Positions 9,874 through 17,966 of a DNA stretch of 37,535 bases are shown in pieces. The DNA comes from Emticicia sp. (GTDB lineage Bacteria; Bacteroidota; Bacteroidia; Cytophagales; Spirosomataceae). The translations under genes and the position numbers were made by a program. The stretch covers positions 1 to 37,535 of the forward strand of contig JAFEIL010000410.1 of NCBI GenBank assembly GCA_017495105.1, given 5' to 3'. Numbering within the stretch: the first letter of the stretch is position 1; each line of letters opens with the position of its first letter. The notes under the pieces were generated by a model that was not told the origin of the DNA, made no database searches, and saw only the letters and a list, made by a program, of their open reading frames with translations.

Positions 9874-12149
9874 AAGAAGTAAAACTGATATTCAAATGTG
9901 TTGTTTTTTGCATAATCCTTTTTGGGCTTAAAGTATCTGCTCAAGAAAACCAGACTCAATACCACGTACCAACGATTAGCGGAACAGGTATAACCAAAGA
10001 TTTTCAAGGTTTGAGCAGTATTCAAATTACTGGTAAAGGGATTACTATTCAAACGGACGACACAACTAGTTATCTGTTTTTGAAATGGCACGATGTCAAA
10101 GCCAAGATGCTGGGAAATACGCCCCGTTTTAGGCTTTGTTTGGTTTCAGGGCAAAGGACGTTTCAATACCTTGAAGTGTTAAGTGCAGATGATAAACTAA
10201 TCGGCACGATGGATTTGTCTATTTCAGCTTCTTTTCAAATCATTGAATTTCAGATTCCCATCGCAAAACTTAAAACTGTTTTAAACGATGGTATCAAGAT
10301 AATTTGTAGAGGAAAGGGTAATCCAGCAACATTTTTTATGCCTTCACCTGAAATACCACCATCTTTTTATCCGCATTTATTGAGTGTTGAAAATAAATCA
10401 TCACCCAAAGAAGCCTTTTTAAATCAAATGGCTTCTCGTAGTAGTTTAACCAACTTTGGCTGGCAGGAAGGCTGTGTTTTAGATGGTTTGGCAGCACTCT
10501 CAAATAATATTATAGCAAATAATACCTATCAAAAAGCTTTAGATGACCATTTAAAACTCATTTTTGAGCAAGGCAAAGCCCCTGAAATGGATGGTAGTAT
10601 TGAGGCTACTTTGTGTATTGCACAGTTAGCTTTGAAAAACCCAAAGCATCCAGAAATAGAAAATGCATTGGCTTTTTGGCAAAAAAAGGAAGACTCAGAA
10701 GGAGGTATTATTGATGGAACACAAACTGCCGCCGAGGGGAATTATACCGTAGGTTGGCCTTTAGCAGTTTTGGCTAAACAACTCAATCGACCTGATTTAG
10801 CTGAAAAATCAATCCTTCAATTGCGATTACGAAGAGAGAGATTGGTAGATAAAGACGGTGCAATTTGGCTCAGACATTATAAAAATGGCAATCCTCAACG
10901 CACATACAAACTTTGGTCAAGAGGTATAGCTTGGTATTTTCTTGGACTGGCAAAAAGCCTTGATATTTTACCTAATCCTCCTGCCGATTTAATAGCTGAA
11001 TTACAGCGTACTGCTCAATATTTAATTCCTTTACAAACCGAAGAAGGTCTTTGGCGAGTATTTGCCGATGACCCTCAGACTGCACCCGAAACATCGGGAA
11101 CGGCTGGCATTGGTGCCGCTATGGCAATAGGTTTACGGAGAGGGTGGCTGGGTAAAAATACCGAAAGTTCTGCCCAAAAAGCTCTTAATGCCTTATACGG
11201 CAGACTAACCCCCGATGGTTTTTTGACAGCAGTTGCTCATTCAAATATGAAAGAAGGAGGTGAGCCTTTTCAGCGAAAAACAAAAGGAACAATTCTTCAA
11301 TTTGGTATGGGCATGATGGCTCAATTGGTTGCCGAGTTAGATGGAAAAGAGTTAGCAAATAGTCGAACTAATCAACTCAAAGCGACCAAGAACTTAGTAG
11401 CTCTTTGGGATTTTAAAGAACCCAAAGGACAAACAAGAAAATCAATAGGACAAAGTGAATTTGCCTTAGAAGAGCAAAACGGAACATTACAACGCATTTC
11501 AGAAGGCCCACTTTCGGGCTATTCTACGCAATTTGGTAATAAAGCCTTTTTGTCTTTACCGCATTCCGAAGTTGGGAAACTCAATATTTATGGTAAAAAT
11601 CAAGGCGTAACGGTAGTAGCTTGGGTAAAATGGACAGGAGAACAAACAGGTTTTGTGGGCGGTATGTGGAATGAATATCAGGATGGTGGTAAACGACAAT
11701 ATGGTCTTTTTGTCTCACTTCCTCATTACAACGGCAAAAACCAAGTTTGTGGGCATATTTCACAAACAGGAAAACCCACACCTCCTTTTCCGTATTCAAT
11801 AGATTATTCGGCAAGTAAACAAGAAGTACCTGCCAATCGATGGGTGTGTGTAGCATTTACATATGATGGGAAAGACATCAAATCTTATATGAATGGTATT
11901 TTTGAAAAACGAGAACCAGAACTAATCAATAATACCAAAGGTTTTCAAGGCTTTCCCGATGGCTTAGTACAATCCAAAAATCCATACCATTTTCCTTATG
12001 GTATGGGTAATAATGGTTCTGATTTTACAGTTGGGGCTGTGCTTCTAAAGAATGGAATGGGTAATTTTTTCAAAGGACAAATTGGAGGTTTGGCGGTGTT
12101 TGATAGAGCTTTGAGCGAAGAGGAAGTATTTAGATTAGCAGATAAGTAA
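9870..12149 (+). CDS. GH88/GH105-like unsaturated uronyl hydrolase with C-terminal LamG domain
   Basis: The 759-residue protein has a signal peptide (ends near KVSAQ). A ~150-residue N-terminal beta-rich segment is followed by an (alpha/alpha)6 domain at ~190-480 and a concanavalin-like LamG domain from ~500 to the end (VVAWVKWTGEQTGFVGGM, FTYDGKDIKSYMNGIF, GGLAVFDRALSEEEV). Recognisable GH105 features are LRHYKNG, YKLWSRGIAWYFLGLAKSLD (~347-366) and ETSGTAGIGAAMAIGLRRGW. These enzymes hydrate and release the unsaturated uronic acid left by polysaccharide lyases. Where family members usually carry D-G-L-Y for the catalytic Asp, this protein reads E289-G-N-Y. Its ATG overlaps the upstream stop codon. 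A terminator follows at 12194. Confidence 0.8.
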   Translation: MKEVKLIFKCVVFCIILFGLKVSAQENQTQYHVPTISGTGITKDFQGLSSIQITGKGITIQTDDTTSYLFLKWHDVKAKMLGNTPRFRLCLVSGQRTFQYLEVLSADDKLIGTMDLSISASFQIIEFQIPIAKLKTVLNDGIKIICRGKGNPATFFMPSPEIPPSFYPHLLSVENKSSPKEAFLNQMASRSSLTNFGWQEGCVLDGLAALSNNIIANNTYQKALDDHLKLIFEQGKAPEMDGSIEATLCIAQLALKNPKHPEIENALAFWQKKEDSEGGIIDGTQTAAEGNYTVGWPLAVLAKQLNRPDLAEKSILQLRLRRERLVDKDGAIWLRHYKNGNPQRTYKLWSRGIAWYFLGLAKSLDILPNPPADLIAELQRTAQYLIPLQTEEGLWRVFADDPQTAPETSGTAGIGAAMAIGLRRGWLGKNTESSAQKALNALYGRLTPDGFLTAVAHSNMKEGGEPFQRKTKGTILQFGMGMMAQLVAELDGKELANSRTNQLKATKNLVALWDFKEPKGQTRKSIGQSEFALEEQNGTLQRISEGPLSGYSTQFGNKAFLSLPHSEVGKLNIYGKNQGVTVVAWVKWTGEQTGFVGGMWNEYQDGGKRQYGLFVSLPHYNGKNQVCGHISQTGKPTPPFPYSIDYSASKQEVPANRWVCVAFTYDGKDIKSYMNGIFEKREPELINNTKGFQGFPDGLVQSKNPYHFPYGMGNNGSDFTVGAVLLKNGMGNFFKGQIGGLAVFDRALSEEEVFRLADK

Positions 12150-12193
12150 TAGAGTAAATGTTTTGAAATAGTAATGGTTAAGAATACAACAAT

Positions 12194-12224
12194 AAATCCC
12201 CAGAAGATTCTTTTGGGGATTTTT
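12194..12224 (+). terminator. Rho-independent terminator of the first utilisation locus
   Basis: A 9-bp stem AAATCCCCA / TGGGGATTT (12194-12202 with 12214-12222) encloses an 11-nt loop, and its right arm runs into a short T-run. It sits 44 nt after the GH105-like stop and closes the operon. Confidence 0.8.
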
Positions 12225-12251
12225 AATTAAAATCATAAACTTTACTGCTTA

Positions 12252-12320
12252 TTTTGATAATATTTTACCAGTAAATAATAAAATTTCAACAAAAACTATC
12301 TAATAAATATACTATTTTTG
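12252..12320 (+). promoter_or_regulatory. Promoter of the sigma-factor relic, homologous to the live sigma promoter
   Basis: The segment carries a TATTTTTG element (12313-12320), matching the Bacteroidota -7 consensus TAnnTTTG, followed by CATTGAAAAATACC. It aligns without gaps to 17864-17932 upstream of the intact sigma gene: both begin TTTTGATAATATTT then ACCAGT, with 61 nt from the start of that block to the -7 element. The promoter now faces a dead gene and may drive the sugar isomerase unit downstream. Confidence 0.6.
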
Positions 12321-12353
12321 CATTGAAAAATACCAAATTTTCAATATACTTAA

Positions 12354-12596
12354 GATAAATCGAAAATACATACTGATGCTTTAGACGATTCTGTGCTTTG
12401 ACAAGCCTTTAAAAGAGACGAAAGAAGTGCATTTAAGTTGCTCTATAAAAAATATTTTAGGGTTTTAGGAGCTTATGGACTTCGGCTCAATCCTAATAAA
12501 GATTTAGTTGAGGATGCTATGCAAGATGTATTTATCGAACTTTGAAGACGAAAAGAATATTTGGGCGATAAAACCACTTTTAGAACTTTATTCTAA
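12354..12596 (+). pseudogene. Relic of an ECF (FecI-type) RNA polymerase sigma factor
   Basis: Read through, this frame gives a clear sigma-70 region 2: AFKRDERSAFKLLYKKYF, then GLRLNPNKDLVEDAMQDVFI, closely like the intact sigma at 17967. There is no ATG between the upstream in-frame stop and this segment. In-frame TGA codons sit at 12399-12401 and 12543-12545, both where a Trp is expected in the family, and TAA ends it at 12594-12596. Everything after region 2, including the DNA-binding region 4, is missing. The remnant ends directly against the following isomerase gene, suggesting a deletion that removed the rest of an old regulatory locus. Confidence 0.85.
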
Positions 12597-12638
12597 TTGT
12601 ATCATCCCTCAACTATGAAGAAAAAAGGAAATAAACCC

Positions 12639-13511
12639 ATGAAAAGAAAGGAATTTTTGCAAAAAAGTGCATTGGGGATTTTTGCTACCATGTCACATCA
12701 GAACACCATGTTTTCCGAGTCTCAAACCAATGAAAAGGGCAAACGTTTTTTCATCGGTGCCTGCGATTGGTCGATTTCCAATACCTCCAATTTAGGGGCT
12801 ATGGAAATGGCCAAAGAAATAGGCTTAGATGGTGTGCAATTAAGCCTTGGATTAAAGGCAAACAACATGCATTTACGAAGAAAGGATGTACAAGAAGCCT
12901 ATAAATCTTTAGCTAAAATCTTTAAAGTCGGCTTTACAGGATTAGGCATTGGTGAACTCAACAATTACCCGTTTAAGTCGGACCAACAGACAGACCAATG
13001 GGTGGCTGATAGCATTCAAGTTGCCAAAGAATTCAATATTAAAGTTGTATTAATTGCCTTTTTTAATCAAGGGGATTTAAAAAATGACTCAAAGGGACAA
13101 GATGCTGTCATTCAAAAATTTAAGGATATTATGCCAATCGCAGAAAAAGCGGGTGTTACTTTGGGTATTGAATCTTGGCTAAGTGCAGAGGAACACATGC
13201 ACATCATTGACGCAGTGGGCTCGTCTAATTTAAAGGTCTATTATGATGTGGCTAATTCAGAAAAAATGGGTTACAACATCTATGAAGAAATTAAATGGCT
13301 TGGTAAAAAAAATCAAATCTGCGAATTTCATTTTAAAGAAAATGACGCTCTTTTGGGACAAGGAAAGGTTGACTTCCAACGGGTAAAAAATTGCATCGAT
13401 GAGATTGGATATTCTGGAGCCATTCAAATAGAAGGAGCCGTTCCTGCGGGAAAAACGATGCTAGAAAGCTATTTAAAAAACAATCGATTTGTCAGAGATT
13501 TAGTATCCTAA
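12639..13511 (+). CDS. Exported sugar isomerase/epimerase, xylose isomerase-like TIM barrel
   Basis: The product is about 290 residues. ATG 12639 is preferred because it begins a twin-arginine-like leader of the common Bacteroidota type (MKRKEFLQKSALGIFATM) and has an AAGGAAA stretch upstream; ATG 12615 would add eight residues. The body follows the AP-endonuclease-2/sugar phosphate isomerase fold: MEMAKEIGLDGVQLSLG, then VTLGIESWLS (metal-ligand Glu), VYYDVANSEKMGYN (Asp), CEFHFKEND (His) and AIQIEGAVPAG (Glu). Such enzymes epimerise or isomerise sugars, and some relatives act on 3-keto sugars. The dehydrogenase gene starts 39 nt downstream, so the two are probably co-transcribed. The exact substrate cannot be told. 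Confidence 0.85.
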   Translation: MKRKEFLQKSALGIFATMSHQNTMFSESQTNEKGKRFFIGACDWSISNTSNLGAMEMAKEIGLDGVQLSLGLKANNMHLRRKDVQEAYKSLAKIFKVGFTGLGIGELNNYPFKSDQQTDQWVADSIQVAKEFNIKVVLIAFFNQGDLKNDSKGQDAVIQKFKDIMPIAEKAGVTLGIESWLSAEEHMHIIDAVGSSNLKVYYDVANSEKMGYNIYEEIKWLGKKNQICEFHFKENDALLGQGKVDFQRVKNCIDEIGYSGAIQIEGAVPAGKTMLESYLKNNRFVRDLVS

Positions 13512-13550
13512 AAAATTTACTATTGATTAAAAATCCAACCATTGTTATTC

Positions 13551-16412
13551 ATGAAAATTATAAGCACCATTCTTCTTTTATTATTTCCATTGGTTTTTAC
13601 AAATGATGGAACTACTTTGTTTGTTCCTGAGGGTTTGGAGATTGAACTTTGGGCGGAATCACCGATGTTATATAACCCGACCAACATGGACGTGGATGCC
13701 CGAGGACGAATTTGGGTGACCGAAGCCGTTGAATATCGAGATTTTAATAATAAGCCAGAAACCCGATTTAACTACAAAAACCAAGGGGATCGAATCGTTA
13801 TTTTAGAGGATATTGACCAAGATGGCAAAGCGGATAAGTCGACTGTCTTTGTACAGGATATGGATTTAAAAGCCCCATTAGGCATTGCAGTTATAGGCAA
13901 TAAAATTTTTGTAAGTGCATCGCCTAACGTAATTGTATATACAGATGAAAATCACGACGATAAACCCGACAAAAAGGAAGTCTTTTTAACGGGATTTGGG
14001 GGATTTGATCATGATCATTCCTTACACTCATTTTTAGCCACTCCCTACGGAAAATTCATATTTAATGTAGGAAATGCTGGTCCTCATGTGGTACAGGATA
14101 AGACAGGTTGGACCTTACGTTCAGGTAGTCTATATTCGGGTGGAACTCCTTACAATAAAAACAATGAGGGAAATCAAAAAAGCGATGATGGCCGAGTGTG
14201 GGTAGGGGGTTTGGCTTTAGAAATTGCTCCCGATGCAAGCCAATTAAAAGTTATGGCACATAATTTTAGAAATAGTTATGAAGTTGCCATGGATTCTTAT
14301 GGCAATATGTGGCAAAATGACAACGATGACCAAGTCATTGCCTGCCGAACTTCTTGGCTAATGGAAGGAAGTAATGCAGGATATTTTTCCAAAGATGGCA
14401 CTAGATATTGGCAAGGAGATCGAAGGTTAGACCAAGATATTTTTACGGCACACTGGCACCAAGAAGACCCCGGCGTATTGAAAGTTGGCGATAAAACAGG
14501 TGCCGGTTCCCCCACAGGAGTGACCGTTTATGAAGGAGATGCCTTGGGAGAAAAATATAGGGGCATGCTTTTAAGTTGCGAAGCAGGAAGAAATTTAGTC
14601 TTTGGATATAAGACAAGTCCAAAAGGTGCGGGATTCAATATGAAGAGATTTGACTTTTTAAGTTCGTTTCCAGTCTCTGATGATTACTACGTTTGGAATG
14701 ATAATTTTGAAGCCGATAAAAGAAAATGGTTTAGACCCAGTGACGCCGTCACAGGTACCGATGGAGCAATCTACGTAGCTGATTGGTATGATGCGGTCGT
14801 GGGTGGCCATGCCATGAACGATAAAAAAGGGTACGGTAGAATTTATCGCATTGCACCAAAAGGTAAAAAATTAAAAGTGCCAACTTTAGATTTTACGAGC
14901 ACTCAAGGACTCATTGGCGTTTTAAAATCACCCGCCATTAATGTGAGAGCTGAAGCCTATAAAAAATTAAAAAATATAGGAGAAAAAATAATCCCAGACA
15001 TTGAGCCCCTGTTGGCAGACCCAAATCCCTATATTCAAGCCAGAGCTATTTGGTTATTAGCTGATTTGGGCAATAAAGGTTTAGAAAAAGTCGAAAATAT
15101 TTTAATCGAAAACATAAAAAACGCTGCAAAGAAGACCGAAACCTCCTCCGAAATTGCGGTAACTGCTTACCGTGCTTTGCGTAAGTCTGGAAAAAATCTT
15201 AAAGTAATCAATAAAGCACTTTTTGAATATTCTTTGAATTCAGCCTTATTAAGAGAAATAGCGATAGGTCTCAGAGACCTAAGCTACCAAAATAGCCAAG
15301 AAGATTTATTGAAAATAGCAAATAAAGTTAATTCTAAGGATCCTTATTTATTGACCGCATTGGGTATCGGTGTGGATGAAAAAAGAGAATTATTCTATGC
15401 AGATTATGCTAAGCAATTGCCTACAGATCCGCTTACTTTTACAGCATCTCAAAGTTCTATTTTGTGGGAGTTACACCCAAATGCTAGTATAAATTTGATT
15501 AAAAAAAGAGCTCAATCTCCTTCATTAACAGTCAATCAAAGAAAAGAAGCCATAACAACCATTGCATTTATGAACACTCCAGAGGCTGCACATACGATGC
15601 TTGATTTAACAAAATCGAAACTAGCCGACGTAGCCCAACAAGCGGATTATTGGGTTAGTTTCCGCAAAACAAATACATGGGAAAATATAATTGCTTGGAA
15701 GCAAGAAGAAGAGCAACAATTAAGTCGGGAACAAAAATGGATGATTCAATCTGAAAATTTATTATTAAATGATACAACATTAGTGCTTGAAAAAAGGCAA
15801 GAATTAGCTCAAAAATTAGCTTTGGATACTTACGGTGCTCGATTATTGATGGTTGATGCAGCAAAAGGAAAAATCAAACCCAAGATTAGGCAATTAATTG
15901 AACTTCATATTTTCAATAATAAAGACATTTCAATTCGCAGTTTGGCGGCCGATTATTTTAAACGCCCAGGAGGAAAATCACTTTCACTTGATTTGGCCAT
16001 GAACATGCCTTCTGATACCAAAAAAGGCAAAAGTGTTTTTGAAACTAATTGCATTTCTTGCCACAAAATTGCTGGTAAAGGAGCTGATATTGGTCCTGAT
16101 TTAACTTTAATCAAAAAGAAATTTGACAAAAAAAGCATGCTTGATGCTATCATTAATCCTTCGGCAAGCCTAGCTTTTGGTTATGAGCCTTGGATGATTA
16201 GCACGCAGTCAGGCAGTTATTATGGATTTTTAATGGCTGATTCTAAACAAATTATCCTAAAAGATTTAACGGGAAAAAGAATAAATATCAAAGCTTCAGA
16301 CGTGAGGTCGAGGGTACAGCAAAAAAACAGTTTGATGCCAGAACCAACCTCGATGGGGTTAAAAGAAAAAGATTTATCGGATTTAACTGGATATTTATTG
16401 AGCCTAAAATAA
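13551..16412 (+). CDS. PVC-type membrane-bound dehydrogenase with HEAT-like repeats and cytochrome c domain
   Basis: ATG 13551 gives 953 residues with a signal peptide (MKIISTILLLLFPLVF). The N-terminal ~440 residues match the propeller-like dehydrogenase domain known as TIGR02604: GLEIELWAESPMLYNPTNMD, GRIWVTEAVEYR, DHDHSLHSFLATPYGKFIFN and AIYVADWYDAVVGGH. Residues ~455-800 are helical HEAT-like repeats (INVRAEAYKKLKNIGEK, YIQARAIWLLADLGN). The C-terminal ~130 residues carry a haem c site C834-I-S-C-H838 and a candidate axial Met in SLMPEPTSMGL, resembling TIGR02603. It probably oxidises a sugar or sugar alcohol in the periplasm and passes electrons to a cytochrome chain. A TTG at 13542 in the same frame is a weaker start. 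Confidence 0.88.
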   Translation: MKIISTILLLLFPLVFTNDGTTLFVPEGLEIELWAESPMLYNPTNMDVDARGRIWVTEAVEYRDFNNKPETRFNYKNQGDRIVILEDIDQDGKADKSTVFVQDMDLKAPLGIAVIGNKIFVSASPNVIVYTDENHDDKPDKKEVFLTGFGGFDHDHSLHSFLATPYGKFIFNVGNAGPHVVQDKTGWTLRSGSLYSGGTPYNKNNEGNQKSDDGRVWVGGLALEIAPDASQLKVMAHNFRNSYEVAMDSYGNMWQNDNDDQVIACRTSWLMEGSNAGYFSKDGTRYWQGDRRLDQDIFTAHWHQEDPGVLKVGDKTGAGSPTGVTVYEGDALGEKYRGMLLSCEAGRNLVFGYKTSPKGAGFNMKRFDFLSSFPVSDDYYVWNDNFEADKRKWFRPSDAVTGTDGAIYVADWYDAVVGGHAMNDKKGYGRIYRIAPKGKKLKVPTLDFTSTQGLIGVLKSPAINVRAEAYKKLKNIGEKIIPDIEPLLADPNPYIQARAIWLLADLGNKGLEKVENILIENIKNAAKKTETSSEIAVTAYRALRKSGKNLKVINKALFEYSLNSALLREIAIGLRDLSYQNSQEDLLKIANKVNSKDPYLLTALGIGVDEKRELFYADYAKQLPTDPLTFTASQSSILWELHPNASINLIKKRAQSPSLTVNQRKEAITTIAFMNTPEAAHTMLDLTKSKLADVAQQADYWVSFRKTNTWENIIAWKQEEEQQLSREQKWMIQSENLLLNDTTLVLEKRQELAQKLALDTYGARLLMVDAAKGKIKPKIRQLIELHIFNNKDISIRSLAADYFKRPGGKSLSLDLAMNMPSDTKKGKSVFETNCISCHKIAGKGADIGPDLTLIKKKFDKKSMLDAIINPSASLAFGYEPWMISTQSGSYYGFLMADSKQIILKDLTGKRINIKASDVRSRVQQKNSLMPEPTSMGLKEKDLSDLTGYLLSLK

Positions 16413-16429
16413 GACGGGACGTATAGAAT

Positions 16430-16487
16430 AAAAGGACTCCAAAAAAGTCAACCTGAATGGTATAAAGGTTGACAAAAATCCTTTTTA
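16430..16487 (+). terminator. Nested-stem terminator after the dehydrogenase gene
   Basis: The inner stem GTCAACCT / AGGTTGAC (16447-16454 with 16466-16473) lies inside an outer stem AAAAGGA / TCCTTTT (16430-16436 with 16479-16485), so a pyrimidine-rich tail CCTTTTTATCC follows the inner stem. It starts 17 nt past the stop codon. Confidence 0.75.
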
Positions 16488-16588
16488 TCCCTCCACAAAT
16501 TTTCTAATTTGTAGGATTTGCAGTAGATCCCATTTGACTTATGAACCAAACATAATGTGCCCGTTCCCTGGTACACATCTTATATTTA

Positions 16589-16852
16589 GGGCTTGCTGAA
16601 AAAGTGTTTCTCTAAAACATAGATTTTGAGAATTGTTTTTTGTGTTTTTTAACTTATTGATAATGAGTAAGTTATATTTTGCAAAATATTCTTTTTGATA
16701 TAATGGCAAGAAATTCATCAAGTCAGATTCAACAGAAATTAATATTAAGTGCAAGGAAAACAAAGGAAATGTTTAAAAAACCTTGCACTTATGTACAGAA
16801 AAATCAACTTAACTTGTTTATAGTCAATTACTTATACTTTTTCAGCAAGCTC
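16589..16852. mobile_element. MITE-like element, 264 bp, with terminal inverted repeats
   Basis: The ends are 17-bp inverted repeats with one mismatch: GGGCTTGCTGAAAAAGT at 16589-16605 and the complement of GAGCTTGCTGAAAAAGT at 16836-16852. Both ends are flanked by TA (16587-16588 and 16853-16854), consistent with a 2-bp target duplication. The interior is AT-rich and has no credible transposase frame. It does contain a perfect 11-bp stem TAAGTGCAAGG / CCTTGCACTTA (16746-16756 with 16781-16791). It is probably a non-autonomous derivative mobilised by an insertion sequence elsewhere in the genome. The parent family cannot be named safely. Confidence 0.75.
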
Positions 16853-16905
16853 TAAGTAAATAAATTCGTAAGTTAAAATTTAGTTTTCAAATTATTCTCT
16901 TAATA

Positions 16906-16999
16906 AATCAGCCAAAACTATACAATATTTATACATTTTGGCTGATACATATTTTTTAATCAGCCAAAATCTTGTATTTTTACAGAAAAATGGCTGATT
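16906..16999 (+). promoter_or_regulatory. Two tandem inverted-repeat pairs upstream of the ATPase relic
   Basis: AATCAGCCAAAA occurs at 16906-16917 and 16958-16969, exactly 52 nt apart. Each copy is matched by an inverted partner: TTTTGGCTGAT at 16936-16946 and TGGCTGATT at 16991-16999. The last half-site abuts the ATG at 17000. The result is two palindromes of ~41 bp with AT-rich centres containing TATAC- and TGTATTTTTAC-like sequence. This looks like a double operator or a folded leader controlling the ATPase gene. Confidence 0.6.
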
Positions 17000-17816
17000 A
17001 TGAAAAAAATCCCAGAAATTATTGGTAGAAAAAAAGAGCAAGAAAAGCTCCAAAGGATTGTAGAAAGTAAAAAATCTGAGTTTTTGGCCTTATATGGAAG
17101 AAGACGTGTGGGCAAAACTTTTCTTATCAAAGAATATTTTAGTCAAAAATTTGCATTCCATATGACAGGACTTGCAAATGCAGATACACATCAGCAGCTT
17201 TTCAATTTTGACACTGAAATTAGTCGACAATCTCCCCTTTTTTTTTAATCACCTTCAAAAAACTGGCTAATCGCATTTCAACGATTAATTAGCCACATCG
17301 AAAGTAACACGCATCAAGAAAAAAAAGTTATTTTCATTTTATTACACTAATTTTTATTTTAAGTTTTTGAAAGGCAATAAGTTGCTTGGGCAGAATACTT
17401 GGCTAAATATGATTGATAATCCTGCACATAGGGCTTGGCAAGGATTTACTTTTGAGCAAGTTTGTATAGACCATATAAATTCCATAAAGAAAGCGTTGGG
17501 TATCAGCGGGGTTCAATCACAAAACCATTCATGGCGTGGCGGAGTAGAAGAAAAATCTGCACAAATTGATTTGCTGATTGATCGGCGAGACCAAGTAATA
17601 AACTTATGTGAATGTAAGTTTTCATTGGACAACTTCACGATTGATAAATCATATTCAGAAAATTTGAGGTCAAAAATGGCCATATTCAAATCAGCAACCA
17701 ACACTAAAAAAGCGGTGTATTTAACCATGATAACGAGCTACGGCATTGATAAAAATAAGTACGCCAATCAATTGGTTCAAAATGAAGTAACAATGGAGGA
17801 TTTATTTGAGGAATAG
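17000..17816 (+). pseudogene. Broken AAA+ ATPase gene (DUF234/archaeal-type ATPase family)
   Basis: The N-terminal part (17000-17248) reads IIGRKKEQEKLQRIVESKKS and then the Walker A site YGRRRVGKT. The frame ends at 17248 next to a run of nine T (17238-17246). In another frame downstream the protein continues (SKNWLIAFQRLISHIESN, EKKVIFI, the start of Walker B) and stops near 17350. From about 17349 a third frame gives the C-terminal part (YYTNFYFKFLKGNKLLGQ, AWQGFTFEQVCIDHI, then the nuclease-like SAQIDLLIDRRDQVINLCEC). Full-length relatives are ~450-500 residues, so roughly 200 residues between Walker B and the C-terminal domain are missing. Both a homopolymer slip and an internal deletion are visible. 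The intact family couples an ATPase to a restriction-endonuclease-like DxD...ExK-type fold. Confidence 0.88.
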
Positions 17817-17863
17817 CACAAAAACAAACTGATTTTCCTATGCATTTATCAATAAAATAAATA

Positions 17864-17932
17864 TTTTGATAATATTTCACCAGTTTTTAATAATATTTCA
17901 ATACTTTCTTACTTAAAATCATTATACTTTTG
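17864..17932 (+). promoter_or_regulatory. Promoter region of the FecI-type sigma gene
   Basis: TACTTTTG (17925-17932) fits the Bacteroidota -7 element TAnnTTTG and lies 34 nt before the proposed start codon. The upstream block TTTTGATAATATTT then ACCAGT (17864-17884) also occurs, at the same distance, before the sigma relic at 12354. Confidence 0.6.
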
Positions 17933-17966
17933 CATAGAAAAATACTAAATTGTAAATTACAAGAGA

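Noticed and set aside
9852-10091. Minus-strand frames within the enzyme genes, for example at 9852-10091, 7363-7794 and 30177-30494.
   Set aside because: They lie opposite long genes with clear family matches, have no recognisable domain or start context, and look like shadow frames.
12354-12596. Two TGA codons fall exactly where Trp is expected, which could suggest UGA recoding as Trp.
   Set aside because: The gene at 7105-9873 uses TGA as its stop, Trp is TGG throughout the intact genes, and the relic also lacks a start and region 4. Ordinary decay explains it.
16539-16763. A 74-codon minus-strand frame across the MITE-like element, considered as a transposase remnant.
   Set aside because: It reads through the inverted repeat and shows no transposase motif such as a DDE block. 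Composition is simply AT-rich.
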